Shown piece after piece: positions 56,879 to 64,000 of a stretch of 64,000 nucleotides of DNA; position 1 is the first letter of the stretch, and each line of letters begins with the position of its first letter. Origin of the DNA: Pseudomonas fluorescens (GTDB lineage: Bacteria; Pseudomonadota; Gammaproteobacteria; Pseudomonadales; Pseudomonadaceae); contig LR782234.1 of the NCBI GenBank assembly GCA_902825215.1, forward strand, positions 4,340,001 to 4,404,000. The letters run 5' to 3'. Under the pieces are notes generated by a model. The model searched no databases. It was not told the origin of the DNA and was given only the letters and a program-made list of their open reading frames with translations. The translations under genes were made by a program, and so were the position numbers.

Positions 56879-57673
56879 TCAGTTCTCGACGACCGCCCTG
56901 CGCTCTCGGTTAACCGATACGCGTTCCGAGGTCTCAAGCTGCATGCACCGCTCCAGGAACAGGTACATGTAGTCATAGCTCTTGCAGATCGCCTGGCGCA
57001 GTTCGGCCTGCAAGGCCTTGCTCGGGTTCATCCCGGCCAGCGTGCAGATGATTTCCAGGGCTTCCCACGGATGCGCATCGTCGTACTGCGCATGCATCTT
57101 CAGCCACTTCATCGCGCGCTTGCGGTCCTCTTCCGGGAACGCGGCGGCGTAGACGCCGGTTGAACAGACCACCGCCGACCACTCCCCGGTCGCGCCTTCA
57201 ATGGCGTAGTTGGTCGCAGCAATGGCAACAATCAGCGAATCGGCGGAACTGGTGTGCCAGCACCAATGACTCAACGCGTGCAATTCCGGCGGCACCTGCT
57301 GGGCCTGCAGATCTTCCAGGCTGACGCCATGGGCCCGACTCCAGTGTACCCAGTAATCAGCGTGATTGAGCTCGACGCGGATGTTGCGCATCAGCCAGCG
57401 CCGCGCCATGTCTTCGCCCGGATGGCGAGCAAACCTGGTCTTGGTGAGGTTTTGCGCCATGTACAACGCAAATTGCTCAACCACCGGCCAGCCCCCGATC
57501 AGGTACTGACGCATGGTTCTGGCGCTGAGCTTGTTATCACGCATGCGCAGGTAAAGTTCATGTTCGACAACCCGGCGCTTGCTCTCGCTGCAATCCTTGA
57601 TCAGCTGTTGTGCCCAGCCAGGATAACTTGCAGCTTCCATGAGGGGTCCGGTTCGGTTGAATGTGTCGATCAC
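56879..57673 (-). CDS. TenA/PqqC-like heme-oxygenase-fold protein
   Basis: 264-residue all-helical protein of the TenA/PqqC (heme-oxygenase-like) superfamily, often labelled a TenA-type regulator although nothing here suggests DNA binding. Candidate metal ligands are visible: Glu101 and His104 (VELNHADYW), Glu160, and His194-x3-Asp198-x2-His201. The last spacing matches the diiron site of CADD-type oxidases, so a diiron or related redox enzyme is possible. Substrate unknown. It is monocistronic, between two c-di-GMP genes. Confidence 0.78.
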   Translation of the reverse strand: MIDTFNRTGPLMEAASYPGWAQQLIKDCSESKRRVVEHELYLRMRDNKLSARTMRQYLIGGWPVVEQFALYMAQNLTKTRFARHPGEDMARRWLMRNIRVELNHADYWVHWSRAHGVSLEDLQAQQVPPELHALSHWCWHTSSADSLIVAIAATNYAIEGATGEWSAVVCSTGVYAAAFPEEDRKRAMKWLKMHAQYDDAHPWEALEIICTLAGMNPSKALQAELRQAICKSYDYMYLFLERCMQLETSERVSVNRERRAVVEN

Positions 57674-57719
57674 TGTTCGGCTCCTTTTGAGTTGTGATTG
57701 TACGGATCGGCAGAAGACT

Positions 57720-60179
57720 TCAACGGAACGTGCCAGGCGCTTTGAATAACAGCGGCTGCGGTCTGGCGGGTCTACTTAGCAAACTGTCACAGGTAAACAA
57801 TTGCGGGCGTTCAATGACATAACCCTGAGCGTAATCGACACCGATTTCAAGCAATGCCTGCTCGATCTGGGTTGTTTCTACAAACTCGGCAATCGTCTGC
57901 TTGCCCATGACATGTCCGATGTGATTGATCACTTCGACCATCGCCCGGTTAATTGGGTCGTCCAGCATGTCCTTAACGAAACTTCCGTCGATCTTCAGGA
58001 AGTCTACAGGCAAATGTTTCAAATAAGCGAACGAAGACATTCCGGCACAAAAGTCATCCAGCGAAAAGTAGCAACCTAAGCCTTTGAGTTCATTAATAAA
58101 TCGGATCGCACTGCCTAAATTTGCAATTGCACTGGTTTCGGTAATTTCAAAACAAATCATTTCAGGCGGTATGTTGTAGTTAACAAACTGTTCGCGCAGA
58201 AAGTGCAAAAACGCGTCATCTCCTATAGTAATGCCTGACAGATTAATCGCACACATTGCTAATGGACCTTGATGTTCCTGAGCAATACATTGGGCAATAA
58301 CTTTAAATACGTTCTGAACTACCCAACGGTCTAGTTGAGTCATCAAACCATAACGCTCGGCGGCCGGAATGAAACTGTCAGGCAAGATCATTCGCCCGGA
58401 CTCATCGTGCAGCCGCAACAGAATTTCAATGTGCCCGGCCTCGCCGGCACTCGGCTTGAGCGGGGCGATTTCCTGGGCATACAGACAGAAGCGGTTCTCC
58501 TCCAGTGCCATGTGCAAACGTTGCACCCAGGCCATCTCGCCGAAGCGCAGCGACAATTCGGAATCGTCGACGTGATAGACCTGTACGCGATTACGGCCTT
58601 TTTCCTTGGCCATGTAGCAGGCCATATCGGCAGCGCGCAGCGAGGATTCGAGGGTGGTCGGAGTCTGCGCTACATGCACCAGCCCGATGCTCACCGTGGT
58701 CAGAAAGGGCCGGCCCTTCCAGACGAAATGCAGGTTCTGCACGGTCTGACGCAGCGCCTCGGCGATCTTCTCTGCCGCTTCCGGCGCGCAGTTTTCCAAC
58801 AGAATGCCGAACTCGTCACCGCCCAGGCGCGCCAGCGTGTCGCCCTCGCGCAGCCCTGATTGCAGCAGCGTGCAAATGTGCCGCAACAGTTCATCGCCGG
58901 CGGCGTGACCGCAAGTGTCGTTAACCAGCTTGAATTGATCGAGATCGAGGAACATCAGCGCATGCCGCCCGGCCTGACGTGTGAGGTTGTGCAGCGCCTG
59001 TTCGAGGCGGTATTCGAATTCACGGCGGTTGGCCAGCCCGGTCAACGCATCGTGAGTGGCCTGCCACGACAGATTGGCGATGTACTGGCGCTCCTGCGTC
59101 ATGTCGTGCAGCACCAGCACCGTGCCGCTGACCTTGCCGGCATTGCGGATCGGCGCCCCGACCAGAGTCACCGACAAGGTGCTGCCGTCCAGGCGCTGGA
59201 TCAGTTTGGAATGCTCGCTGCCACCACTGAGCTGGCCGCTGAGAATGTGCTCGATCAGCGTCAGACCTTCGGCCTGGGCGTTGTCATCGAGCAGGTTGAA
59301 CAGCGCTGAAAGTGGCAGGCCCGCCGCCTGCTCGGCCTTCCAGTGGGTCATGGCCTCGGCCGCCGGGTTCATGTAATCGATGGCCCCGCTGACGTCGGTG
59401 GTGATGACGCCATCGCCGATCGAATGCAGGGTAACGTGCGCGCGGTCCTTCTCCAGTTGCAGCGCCTCGGCGAACGCATGGCGTTGCTTGAGCAATTTGT
59501 GCGTACGCCACAGCGCCAGGACGATCAGCCCCAGCGCGGTCGCCAGATTGGTGAACAGCAGCAGGCGCATGATCATCCGCGAGCCTTCGCCCAAGGCATC
59601 GCTGAAAGCCCTGGCAGCCGGGGTCACGGCATCGTTGATATTGAAAATCCGCGTTTTCCACTGCTGGATGTCGGCATCGCTCGCCGAACCCTGCGAGATG
59701 CCGCGATGCATTTCCTGGGCGACGTCATCGAGTTGGTCCAGATACGCATCACCGACCGTCCAGCGATCGATGGCGGTTTCCAGATAACTGAAATGACGGA
59801 AGTTGAGATACAGCCAGATCAGGCTTGAGACGTCATCGGGGTGGTTGCCCCCCTTGAGAATGCCTTCGCGCGCCGCAGCCAGATCGGGCGGCTGGCGGTC
59901 CAGCGCCAGACGTAACTGATGCCCGCCCTGCGGCACGCCAATCGCCTCGCGATACTTGAGAAAGATCGCCTCGTCGCGGCTGTCGGCATACAGATTGAGG
60001 TAATAGATGGCGTCTTTCTGGCCCTTGGACCAGAGACTTTCCCCGGCGACGTAGCCGCGGACGGCCGAAAGCACATACAGGCTGACGCCACCCAACAACG
60101 CTTGAAACAACACAACGGCAATAAATGGCCAGACAATGCCCAACAACCGTGGCGTTCCGAGAGTCCGCTTTTGCTTCAT
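57720..60179 (-). CDS. Membrane PAS-GGDEF-EAL protein (c-di-GMP turnover)
   Basis: 819-residue inner-membrane protein. Two membrane helices (about 14-40 and 200-221) flank a periplasmic sensor part of about 160 residues; then a PAS domain (about 240-365), a GGDEF domain with intact GGDEF at 453-457, and an EAL domain (about 550-805) with EIL in place of EAL, NLSGITIG, EITETSA, DDFCAGMSSF and AEFVE. The key acidic and Lys (FLKIDGSF) residues for phosphodiesterase activity remain, so it may be bifunctional or mainly degrade c-di-GMP. It follows the TenA-like gene in direction without evident co-transcription. Confidence 0.93.
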   Translation of the reverse strand: MKQKRTLGTPRLLGIVWPFIAVVLFQALLGGVSLYVLSAVRGYVAGESLWSKGQKDAIYYLNLYADSRDEAIFLKYREAIGVPQGGHQLRLALDRQPPDLAAAREGILKGGNHPDDVSSLIWLYLNFRHFSYLETAIDRWTVGDAYLDQLDDVAQEMHRGISQGSASDADIQQWKTRIFNINDAVTPAARAFSDALGEGSRMIMRLLLFTNLATALGLIVLALWRTHKLLKQRHAFAEALQLEKDRAHVTLHSIGDGVITTDVSGAIDYMNPAAEAMTHWKAEQAAGLPLSALFNLLDDNAQAEGLTLIEHILSGQLSGGSEHSKLIQRLDGSTLSVTLVGAPIRNAGKVSGTVLVLHDMTQERQYIANLSWQATHDALTGLANRREFEYRLEQALHNLTRQAGRHALMFLDLDQFKLVNDTCGHAAGDELLRHICTLLQSGLREGDTLARLGGDEFGILLENCAPEAAEKIAEALRQTVQNLHFVWKGRPFLTTVSIGLVHVAQTPTTLESSLRAADMACYMAKEKGRNRVQVYHVDDSELSLRFGEMAWVQRLHMALEENRFCLYAQEIAPLKPSAGEAGHIEILLRLHDESGRMILPDSFIPAAERYGLMTQLDRWVVQNVFKVIAQCIAQEHQGPLAMCAINLSGITIGDDAFLHFLREQFVNYNIPPEMICFEITETSAIANLGSAIRFINELKGLGCYFSLDDFCAGMSSFAYLKHLPVDFLKIDGSFVKDMLDDPINRAMVEVINHIGHVMGKQTIAEFVETTQIEQALLEIGVDYAQGYVIERPQLFTCDSLLSRPARPQPLLFKAPGTFR

Positions 60180-60380
60180 GAGATCCCTTGCGCAAGCACT
60201 GCCAGATGAACACCGGAAAATCCCGCTCCTGACAGCTCAGCCTAGGCTAATTTTCGACATGTCAAAGGGGCAGCTCTGCCGTCCTCGACGTCGATCGTGC
60301 AAGTGGCCGGTCCGAAGTAGCGTCTGGAGTGGTTTTACTCGATGCAATTCAAGCACTAAGCACAGAAACCGCGCTGAATT

Positions 60381-62207
60381 TCAAGGCCGCTGGATCTGCT
60401 GCAGATGACCGTAGAGCTTGGCGTACAGGCCGCCGTCGGCGATCAATTGCTGATGATCGCCGTCTTCAGCAATCTGACCGCCGTCGAACACCAACACGCG
60501 ATCAGCTTGCTTCACCGCCGACAAGCGGTGGGCGATGATCAGCGTGGTGCGGCCATTGAGGAAGCGCGCCATGGCCTGATGCAGGTTGTATTCGGTAGCG
60601 GCATCCAGGGCTGAGGTGGCTTCGTCGAGGATCACCACTTTTGGCTCGGCGAGGATCATCCGTGCAATCGCCAGACGCTGGCGCTGACCGCCGGACAGAC
60701 GCACGCCGGAGCGCCCGACGATGCTGTCGAGGCCGTTGGGCAAGGCGCGCACAGTGGCTTCAAGCTGGGCGATTTGCAGCGCCTGCCAGCAGGCTTCGTC
60801 GCTGCGGGTGCGGCCCATGGTCAGGTTGGCGCGCACCGTGTCGTTGAACAGCGCCGGATGCTGCAACACCACTGCCACGTTTTCCCGCACGGTTTCCAGG
60901 CCGATCTCCTGCTGGGTCGAGCCGCCGAAACGGATGGTCCCGGCCAGCGGCGTGTACAGGCCAAGCAGCAGTTGCACCAAGGTACTTTTGCCGCCGCCGC
61001 TGGCACCGACAATGGCCACCTTCTCGCCCGGCGCAATCGACAGGTTCATCTGATCCAGCACCAGCTCATCGCCATAACCGAAGCTCAGGCCTTGCACCTG
61101 GATGCCGACGGTGTCGCGGCCCTTGAACGGATCGACGCCGCCCGGGTATTGCGGCTCATCGGCGCGCGCCAGCAGTTCGTTGATCCGCGCCAGCGCCCCG
61201 CCCGCCGCGTAATAGGCGTATTGCAGATTAAGCAGTTGCTCGACCGGGCCGATCATGAACCACAGGTAACTGAACACCGCGAGCATCTGCCCGATCGACA
61301 GGTCGGAAAACAACACGGTGAGCATCGCCGCCGCGCGGAAAATATCGATGCCGAACTGGAACAGCAAACCACTGGCGCGGTTGGAGGCGTCGGTCTTCCA
61401 CTGCGAATTGACCGCGTAGTTGCGCACTTCCTGCGCGCGCAGGCCGAGGCGCCCGAGGAAAAAGCCCTGGCGGTTGCCGGCGCGCACTTCCTGAATCGCA
61501 TCGAGGGTTTCGCTCAGCGCCTGGGTGAAGCGCGCGGTGCTGTCGTTCTCGAGTTTCTTCAGGTGTTTGACGCGTTTGCCCAACTGCACCGTGGCGTAGA
61601 TCACCAGCGGGTTGAACAGCAGAATCAGCAGCGCCAGCTTCCAGTGCATCCACATCAGGATGCTGGCGGTGCCAACCAGCGTGAGCATCGCCACCAGAAA
61701 GCGGCTGAGGGTTTCGCCGACGAATTTGTCGAGGGTGTCCAGATCGGTGACCAGATGCGTGGTCACCGTACCGCTGCCCAGACTTTCGTATTCGCCGAGG
61801 GAGATGCGCTTCAGCCGTTCGATCAGGCGCACGCGGATGCGGTAGACGATGTCCTTGGCCAGCCGCGCAAACAGCCGCGACTGCAACACGCCAAAGCACA
61901 GCGCACTGCAACGCAAGGTCAACGTCACCACCAGCATCAGGCCGATATAGCCCGCCGCTTGCTGCCACATGCCCGGCAGAAAATGGTTCATGACTTTCAG
62001 CGCCGCATCGCCATGACCGAGCAATACTTCGTCGACCAGCAACGGCAGCAACAGCGGAATCGGCACGCTGCACAGGGTCGCCAGCACGGCCACGCCGTTG
62101 GCGATCCACAGGGATTTTTTGTGCGTAAGTGCCAGGCGTCGGACTTCTGCCCAGCTCAGCCGGTCGGCGCGCTTGCTGTCTGAGGTGTCATCGCCCAGGT
62201 CAGGCAC
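60381..62207 (-). CDS. ABC exporter, fused membrane and ATPase domains
   Basis: 608-residue half-transporter with six membrane helices (about residues 40-320) and a C-terminal ATPase: Walker A GASGGGKST, signature LSGGQRQRLAIARM, Walker B VVILDEATSALD and the H-loop IIAHRLS. It resembles MsbA/multidrug-type exporters; the substrate is not indicated. The start is taken as GTG at 62207, overlapping the DsbA-like stop by eight bases with GGAG upstream; the longer frame to 62270 runs through that gene. Confidence 0.9.
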   Translation of the reverse strand: MPDLGDDTSDSKRADRLSWAEVRRLALTHKKSLWIANGVAVLATLCSVPIPLLLPLLVDEVLLGHGDAALKVMNHFLPGMWQQAAGYIGLMLVVTLTLRCSALCFGVLQSRLFARLAKDIVYRIRVRLIERLKRISLGEYESLGSGTVTTHLVTDLDTLDKFVGETLSRFLVAMLTLVGTASILMWMHWKLALLILLFNPLVIYATVQLGKRVKHLKKLENDSTARFTQALSETLDAIQEVRAGNRQGFFLGRLGLRAQEVRNYAVNSQWKTDASNRASGLLFQFGIDIFRAAAMLTVLFSDLSIGQMLAVFSYLWFMIGPVEQLLNLQYAYYAAGGALARINELLARADEPQYPGGVDPFKGRDTVGIQVQGLSFGYGDELVLDQMNLSIAPGEKVAIVGASGGGKSTLVQLLLGLYTPLAGTIRFGGSTQQEIGLETVRENVAVVLQHPALFNDTVRANLTMGRTRSDEACWQALQIAQLEATVRALPNGLDSIVGRSGVRLSGGQRQRLAIARMILAEPKVVILDEATSALDAATEYNLHQAMARFLNGRTTLIIAHRLSAVKQADRVLVFDGGQIAEDGDHQQLIADGGLYAKLYGHLQQIQRP

Positions 62208-62835
62208 AGGCGGCGCGCTCCAGCCAGCGGCCGAGCAACGGCGCCAGCTCGCTGAGCGGTTGATAGCCATTGGTCAATAACGCCAGTTGGCCGTTGCGCT
62301 CGGCGAGCAGGGTCGGGAACCCGGCAATGCCCAGATCCTGCACCCAAGTGAAATCGGCCTGAGTCGCCTTGTGCTGATCGGCATGATCGAACAACGCGGC
62401 GAACTCGATGCGCGGCACACCCGCCTGTTCGGCGAGTTCCACCAGCACGCTGGCCTGAGTGACATCGCGACCTTCAGCGTAAAACGCCTGCTGGATCAGC
62501 CCGACCAGCGTCCAGGCGCAATCCGGCGCCAGACTGCGCGCCGTGACGATGGCGCGGCAGGCCGGTTCGGTGTCGTAGACAAAACCGTCCGGCAGCGCCC
62601 CGTCGAGCTTGAACGGCTGGCCGGTGGCCTCGGTGACCGCTTGCCAATGCTCGAGGATGTAGCGCCGCGTGGTCGGTTCCAGCGCCGCCCCGCTGCCGGT
62701 GCGCAAGCCGCCGACCACCAGATGCAGCTCGACCCCGGCGGCCTGCGCCTGCTCGACCAAGGCCTTGGCCACCGGAGCAAACCCCCAGCACCACGAACAC
62801 ATCGGATCCATCACATAGAGCAGGCGCGCAGACAT
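62200..62835 (-). CDS. DsbA family protein (FrnE-like thiol oxidoreductase)
   Basis: 211-residue thioredoxin-fold protein with a CSWC active site (Cys13-Cys16) in YVMDPMCSWCWGFAPV, and the cis-Pro loop in GIAGFPTLL. It lacks a signal peptide, so it is the cytoplasmic FrnE/2-hydroxychromene-isomerase-like branch of the DsbA family. Two bases after trhO and overlapping the ABC gene, it is in an operon with both. Substrate unknown. Confidence 0.88.
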   Translation of the reverse strand: MSARLLYVMDPMCSWCWGFAPVAKALVEQAQAAGVELHLVVGGLRTGSGAALEPTTRRYILEHWQAVTEATGQPFKLDGALPDGFVYDTEPACRAIVTARSLAPDCAWTLVGLIQQAFYAEGRDVTQASVLVELAEQAGVPRIEFAALFDHADQHKATQADFTWVQDLGIAGFPTLLAERNGQLALLTNGYQPLSELAPLLGRWLERAACA

Positions 62836-62837
62836 GG

Positions 62838-63779
62838 TTAGGCCTCGGTGGATGCTTGCTTGTAGTTGTAGCCGATCGGGTGCGGCTGGTTACGTGCCTT
62901 GGCCAGTTCGATCTGCTTTTGCCGGTCGATGGCGCTGCGCCGGGTTTTCTCGCTGAGCTTGTCCCAGCAATGCGGGCAACTGATGCCGGGCACGTAATGC
63001 TGGGACGCACGATCTTCAACGCTGACCGGAGTGCGGCAGGCATGACATTGATCGTAGTCGCCTTCGCTGAGGTCGTGGCGCACGGTCACGCGGTTGTCGA
63101 ACACGAAGCAGTCGCCCTGCCATTTGGTTTCTTCCTGCGGCACCTCTTCGAGGTACTTCAGAATGCCGCCCTTGAGGTGATAAACCTCTTCGAACCCTTC
63201 GCCGAGCATGTAGCTCGAGGCTTTTTCACAGCGGATGCCACCGGTGCAGAACATCGCGACCTTCTTGTGCACGGCCGGATCGAAGTGTTCTTTGATGTAC
63301 TCGGGGAATTCGCGAAAACTGGTGGTTTTCGGATCGATGGCGCCTTCGAAAGTGCCGATCGCCACTTCGTAATCGTTGCGCGTGTCGATCAGCAGGACTT
63401 CCGGGTCGCTGATCAGCGCGTTCCAGTCCTGCGGCTCAACATAGGTGCCGACCTTCTTGTTCGGGTCAACGCCTTCGACGCCGAGGGTGACGATCTCTTT
63501 CTTCAGCTTGACCTTGGTGCGGTAGAACGGCTGCTCGTCGCAGTACGATTCCTTGTGATCGATGTCGATCATGCGTGGATCGTTCTTCAGCCAGGCGAGC
63601 AGGCCGTCGATGCCTTCGCGGGTGCCGGAAACGGTGCCGTTGATGCCTTCTTCGGCGATCAGCAGAGTGCCTTTGATGCCGTTGTCGACCATCGCTTGCA
63701 GCAGTGGCTCGCGCAGGTCAACGTAATCTTCGAGGGTGACGAACTTGTACAGTGCCGCCACGACAATCGGTTGTGTCAT
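62838..63779 (-). CDS. trhO: tRNA uridine(34) hydroxylase, rhodanese-type
   Basis: 313-residue protein of the YceA/TrhO family, which makes 5-hydroxyuridine at the wobble position of tRNA using oxygen. An N-terminal acylphosphatase-like domain (about 1-95; GTLLIAEEGINGTVSG) is followed by a rhodanese domain with active-site Cys178 in FCTGGIRCEKA, and a C-terminal Cys-rich section (CHACRTPV, CPHCWDKL) that may bind zinc. ATG at 63779 with GGAGAAAT-like upstream sequence. It is the first gene of a three-gene unit. Confidence 0.94.
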   Translation of the reverse strand: MTQPIVVAALYKFVTLEDYVDLREPLLQAMVDNGIKGTLLIAEEGINGTVSGTREGIDGLLAWLKNDPRMIDIDHKESYCDEQPFYRTKVKLKKEIVTLGVEGVDPNKKVGTYVEPQDWNALISDPEVLLIDTRNDYEVAIGTFEGAIDPKTTSFREFPEYIKEHFDPAVHKKVAMFCTGGIRCEKASSYMLGEGFEEVYHLKGGILKYLEEVPQEETKWQGDCFVFDNRVTVRHDLSEGDYDQCHACRTPVSVEDRASQHYVPGISCPHCWDKLSEKTRRSAIDRQKQIELAKARNQPHPIGYNYKQASTEA

Positions 63780-63825
63780 GGGTATTTCTCCAGGTGGCTA
63801 CCCTCGCAAAGGGTGAACCGGATTC

Positions 63826-63855
63826 AAAAAAAACGCGCCGGCTAAGCGGCGCGTT
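63826..63855 (-). terminator. Terminator of a minus-strand gene lying beyond the window
   Basis: AACGCGCCG (63832-63840), loop GCTAAG, CGGCGCGTT (63847-63855), with the T run on the minus strand (complement of 63826-63833). It reads leftward, so an upstream minus-strand gene ends to the right of the window edge. Confidence 0.85.
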
Positions 63856-63873
63856 GCGGATTTTAGCAAAAAA

Positions 63874-63957
63874 GCAGCTACAAGCTCCAAGCTTAAAGCG
63901 GCAAGCCAAAACTCATCCGCCTTTAACTTGCAGCTTGCCGCTTGAAGCTTATCGCTG
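63874..63957. repeat. AGCTTGCCGCTTG-type inverted repeat
   Basis: Arms AAGCTTAAAGCGGCAAGC and GCTTGCCGCTTGAAGCTT pair with one mismatch in 18. Related to the repeat at 3602-3684. The rest of 63780-64000 shows no gene. Confidence 0.8.
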
Positions 63958-64000
63958 ATCTCCTCCTGCACAGGTCGGCGACGCTGGAGCGCCATCGATC

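Overview
The window looks like a chromosomal segment of a Pseudomonas of the fluorescens group. The gene order gyrA-serC-pheA-hisC-tyrA/aroA-cmk-rpsA-ihfB, followed by an O-antigen locus ending in a wbpM-type gene and comEA, and the run mtnA-mtaD-ubiG-mupP-yciK on the other side of gyrA, match the backbone known from Pseudomonas. The intergenic gaps carry typical Pseudomonas REP palindromes. No rRNA, tRNA, CRISPR array, prophage or intact insertion sequence was seen. This assignment rests on recognised protein families and gene order, not on a database search.

Layout. 1-5.2 kb: 3' part of a chemoreceptor gene, an Mpo1-like membrane protein, a thioesterase, a CHAD protein, a lipoprotein and a patatin-like phospholipase. 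5.3-13.5 kb: the complete potassium-uptake locus kdpFABCDE on the minus strand. 13.9-18.4 kb: an ethanolamine-type permease, a DUF2897 protein, a TetR regulator and a ketoacyl synthase/short-chain dehydrogenase pair. 18.6-38.5 kb: comEA, then the O-polysaccharide locus, ending at lapA-like and ihfB. 39-50.2 kb: rpsA, cmk, fused tyrA-aroA, hisC, pheA, serC and gyrA, all on the minus strand. 50.6-55.3 kb: methylthioadenosine salvage (mtnA, mtaD), ubiG, mupP and yciK. 55.7-64 kb: two c-di-GMP proteins around a TenA/PqqC-like protein, then an ABC exporter, a DsbA-like protein and trhO.

The most unusual part is the O-polysaccharide locus at 19-38 kb. It has no recognisable wzx, wzy or wzz. It encodes an ABC-exporter pair (Wzm, and Wzt with a C-terminal extension) and, directly after it, one 1645-residue protein joining a sulfotransferase-like domain, a coiled coil, two short glycan-enzyme repeats, an RgpF-like domain, a WbsX/GH99-like domain and a C-terminal glycosyltransferase-like region. 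A stand-alone APS kinase gene (cysC) lies just downstream, translationally coupled to an FAD/NAD(P)-binding protein. Together these suggest an ABC-exported, possibly sulfated O-polysaccharide in which the giant protein extends and perhaps caps the chain; this is inference. The inner part of the locus (about 21-35 kb) reads AT-richer than the flanks, as expected of a swapped O-antigen cassette.

Other points: GyrA has Gly at position 87, a site where Asp is usual and where substitutions are linked to quinolone resistance; rmlC is missing beside rmlB, rmlD and rmlA; an inverted repeat interrupts kdpFABC between kdpB and kdpC.
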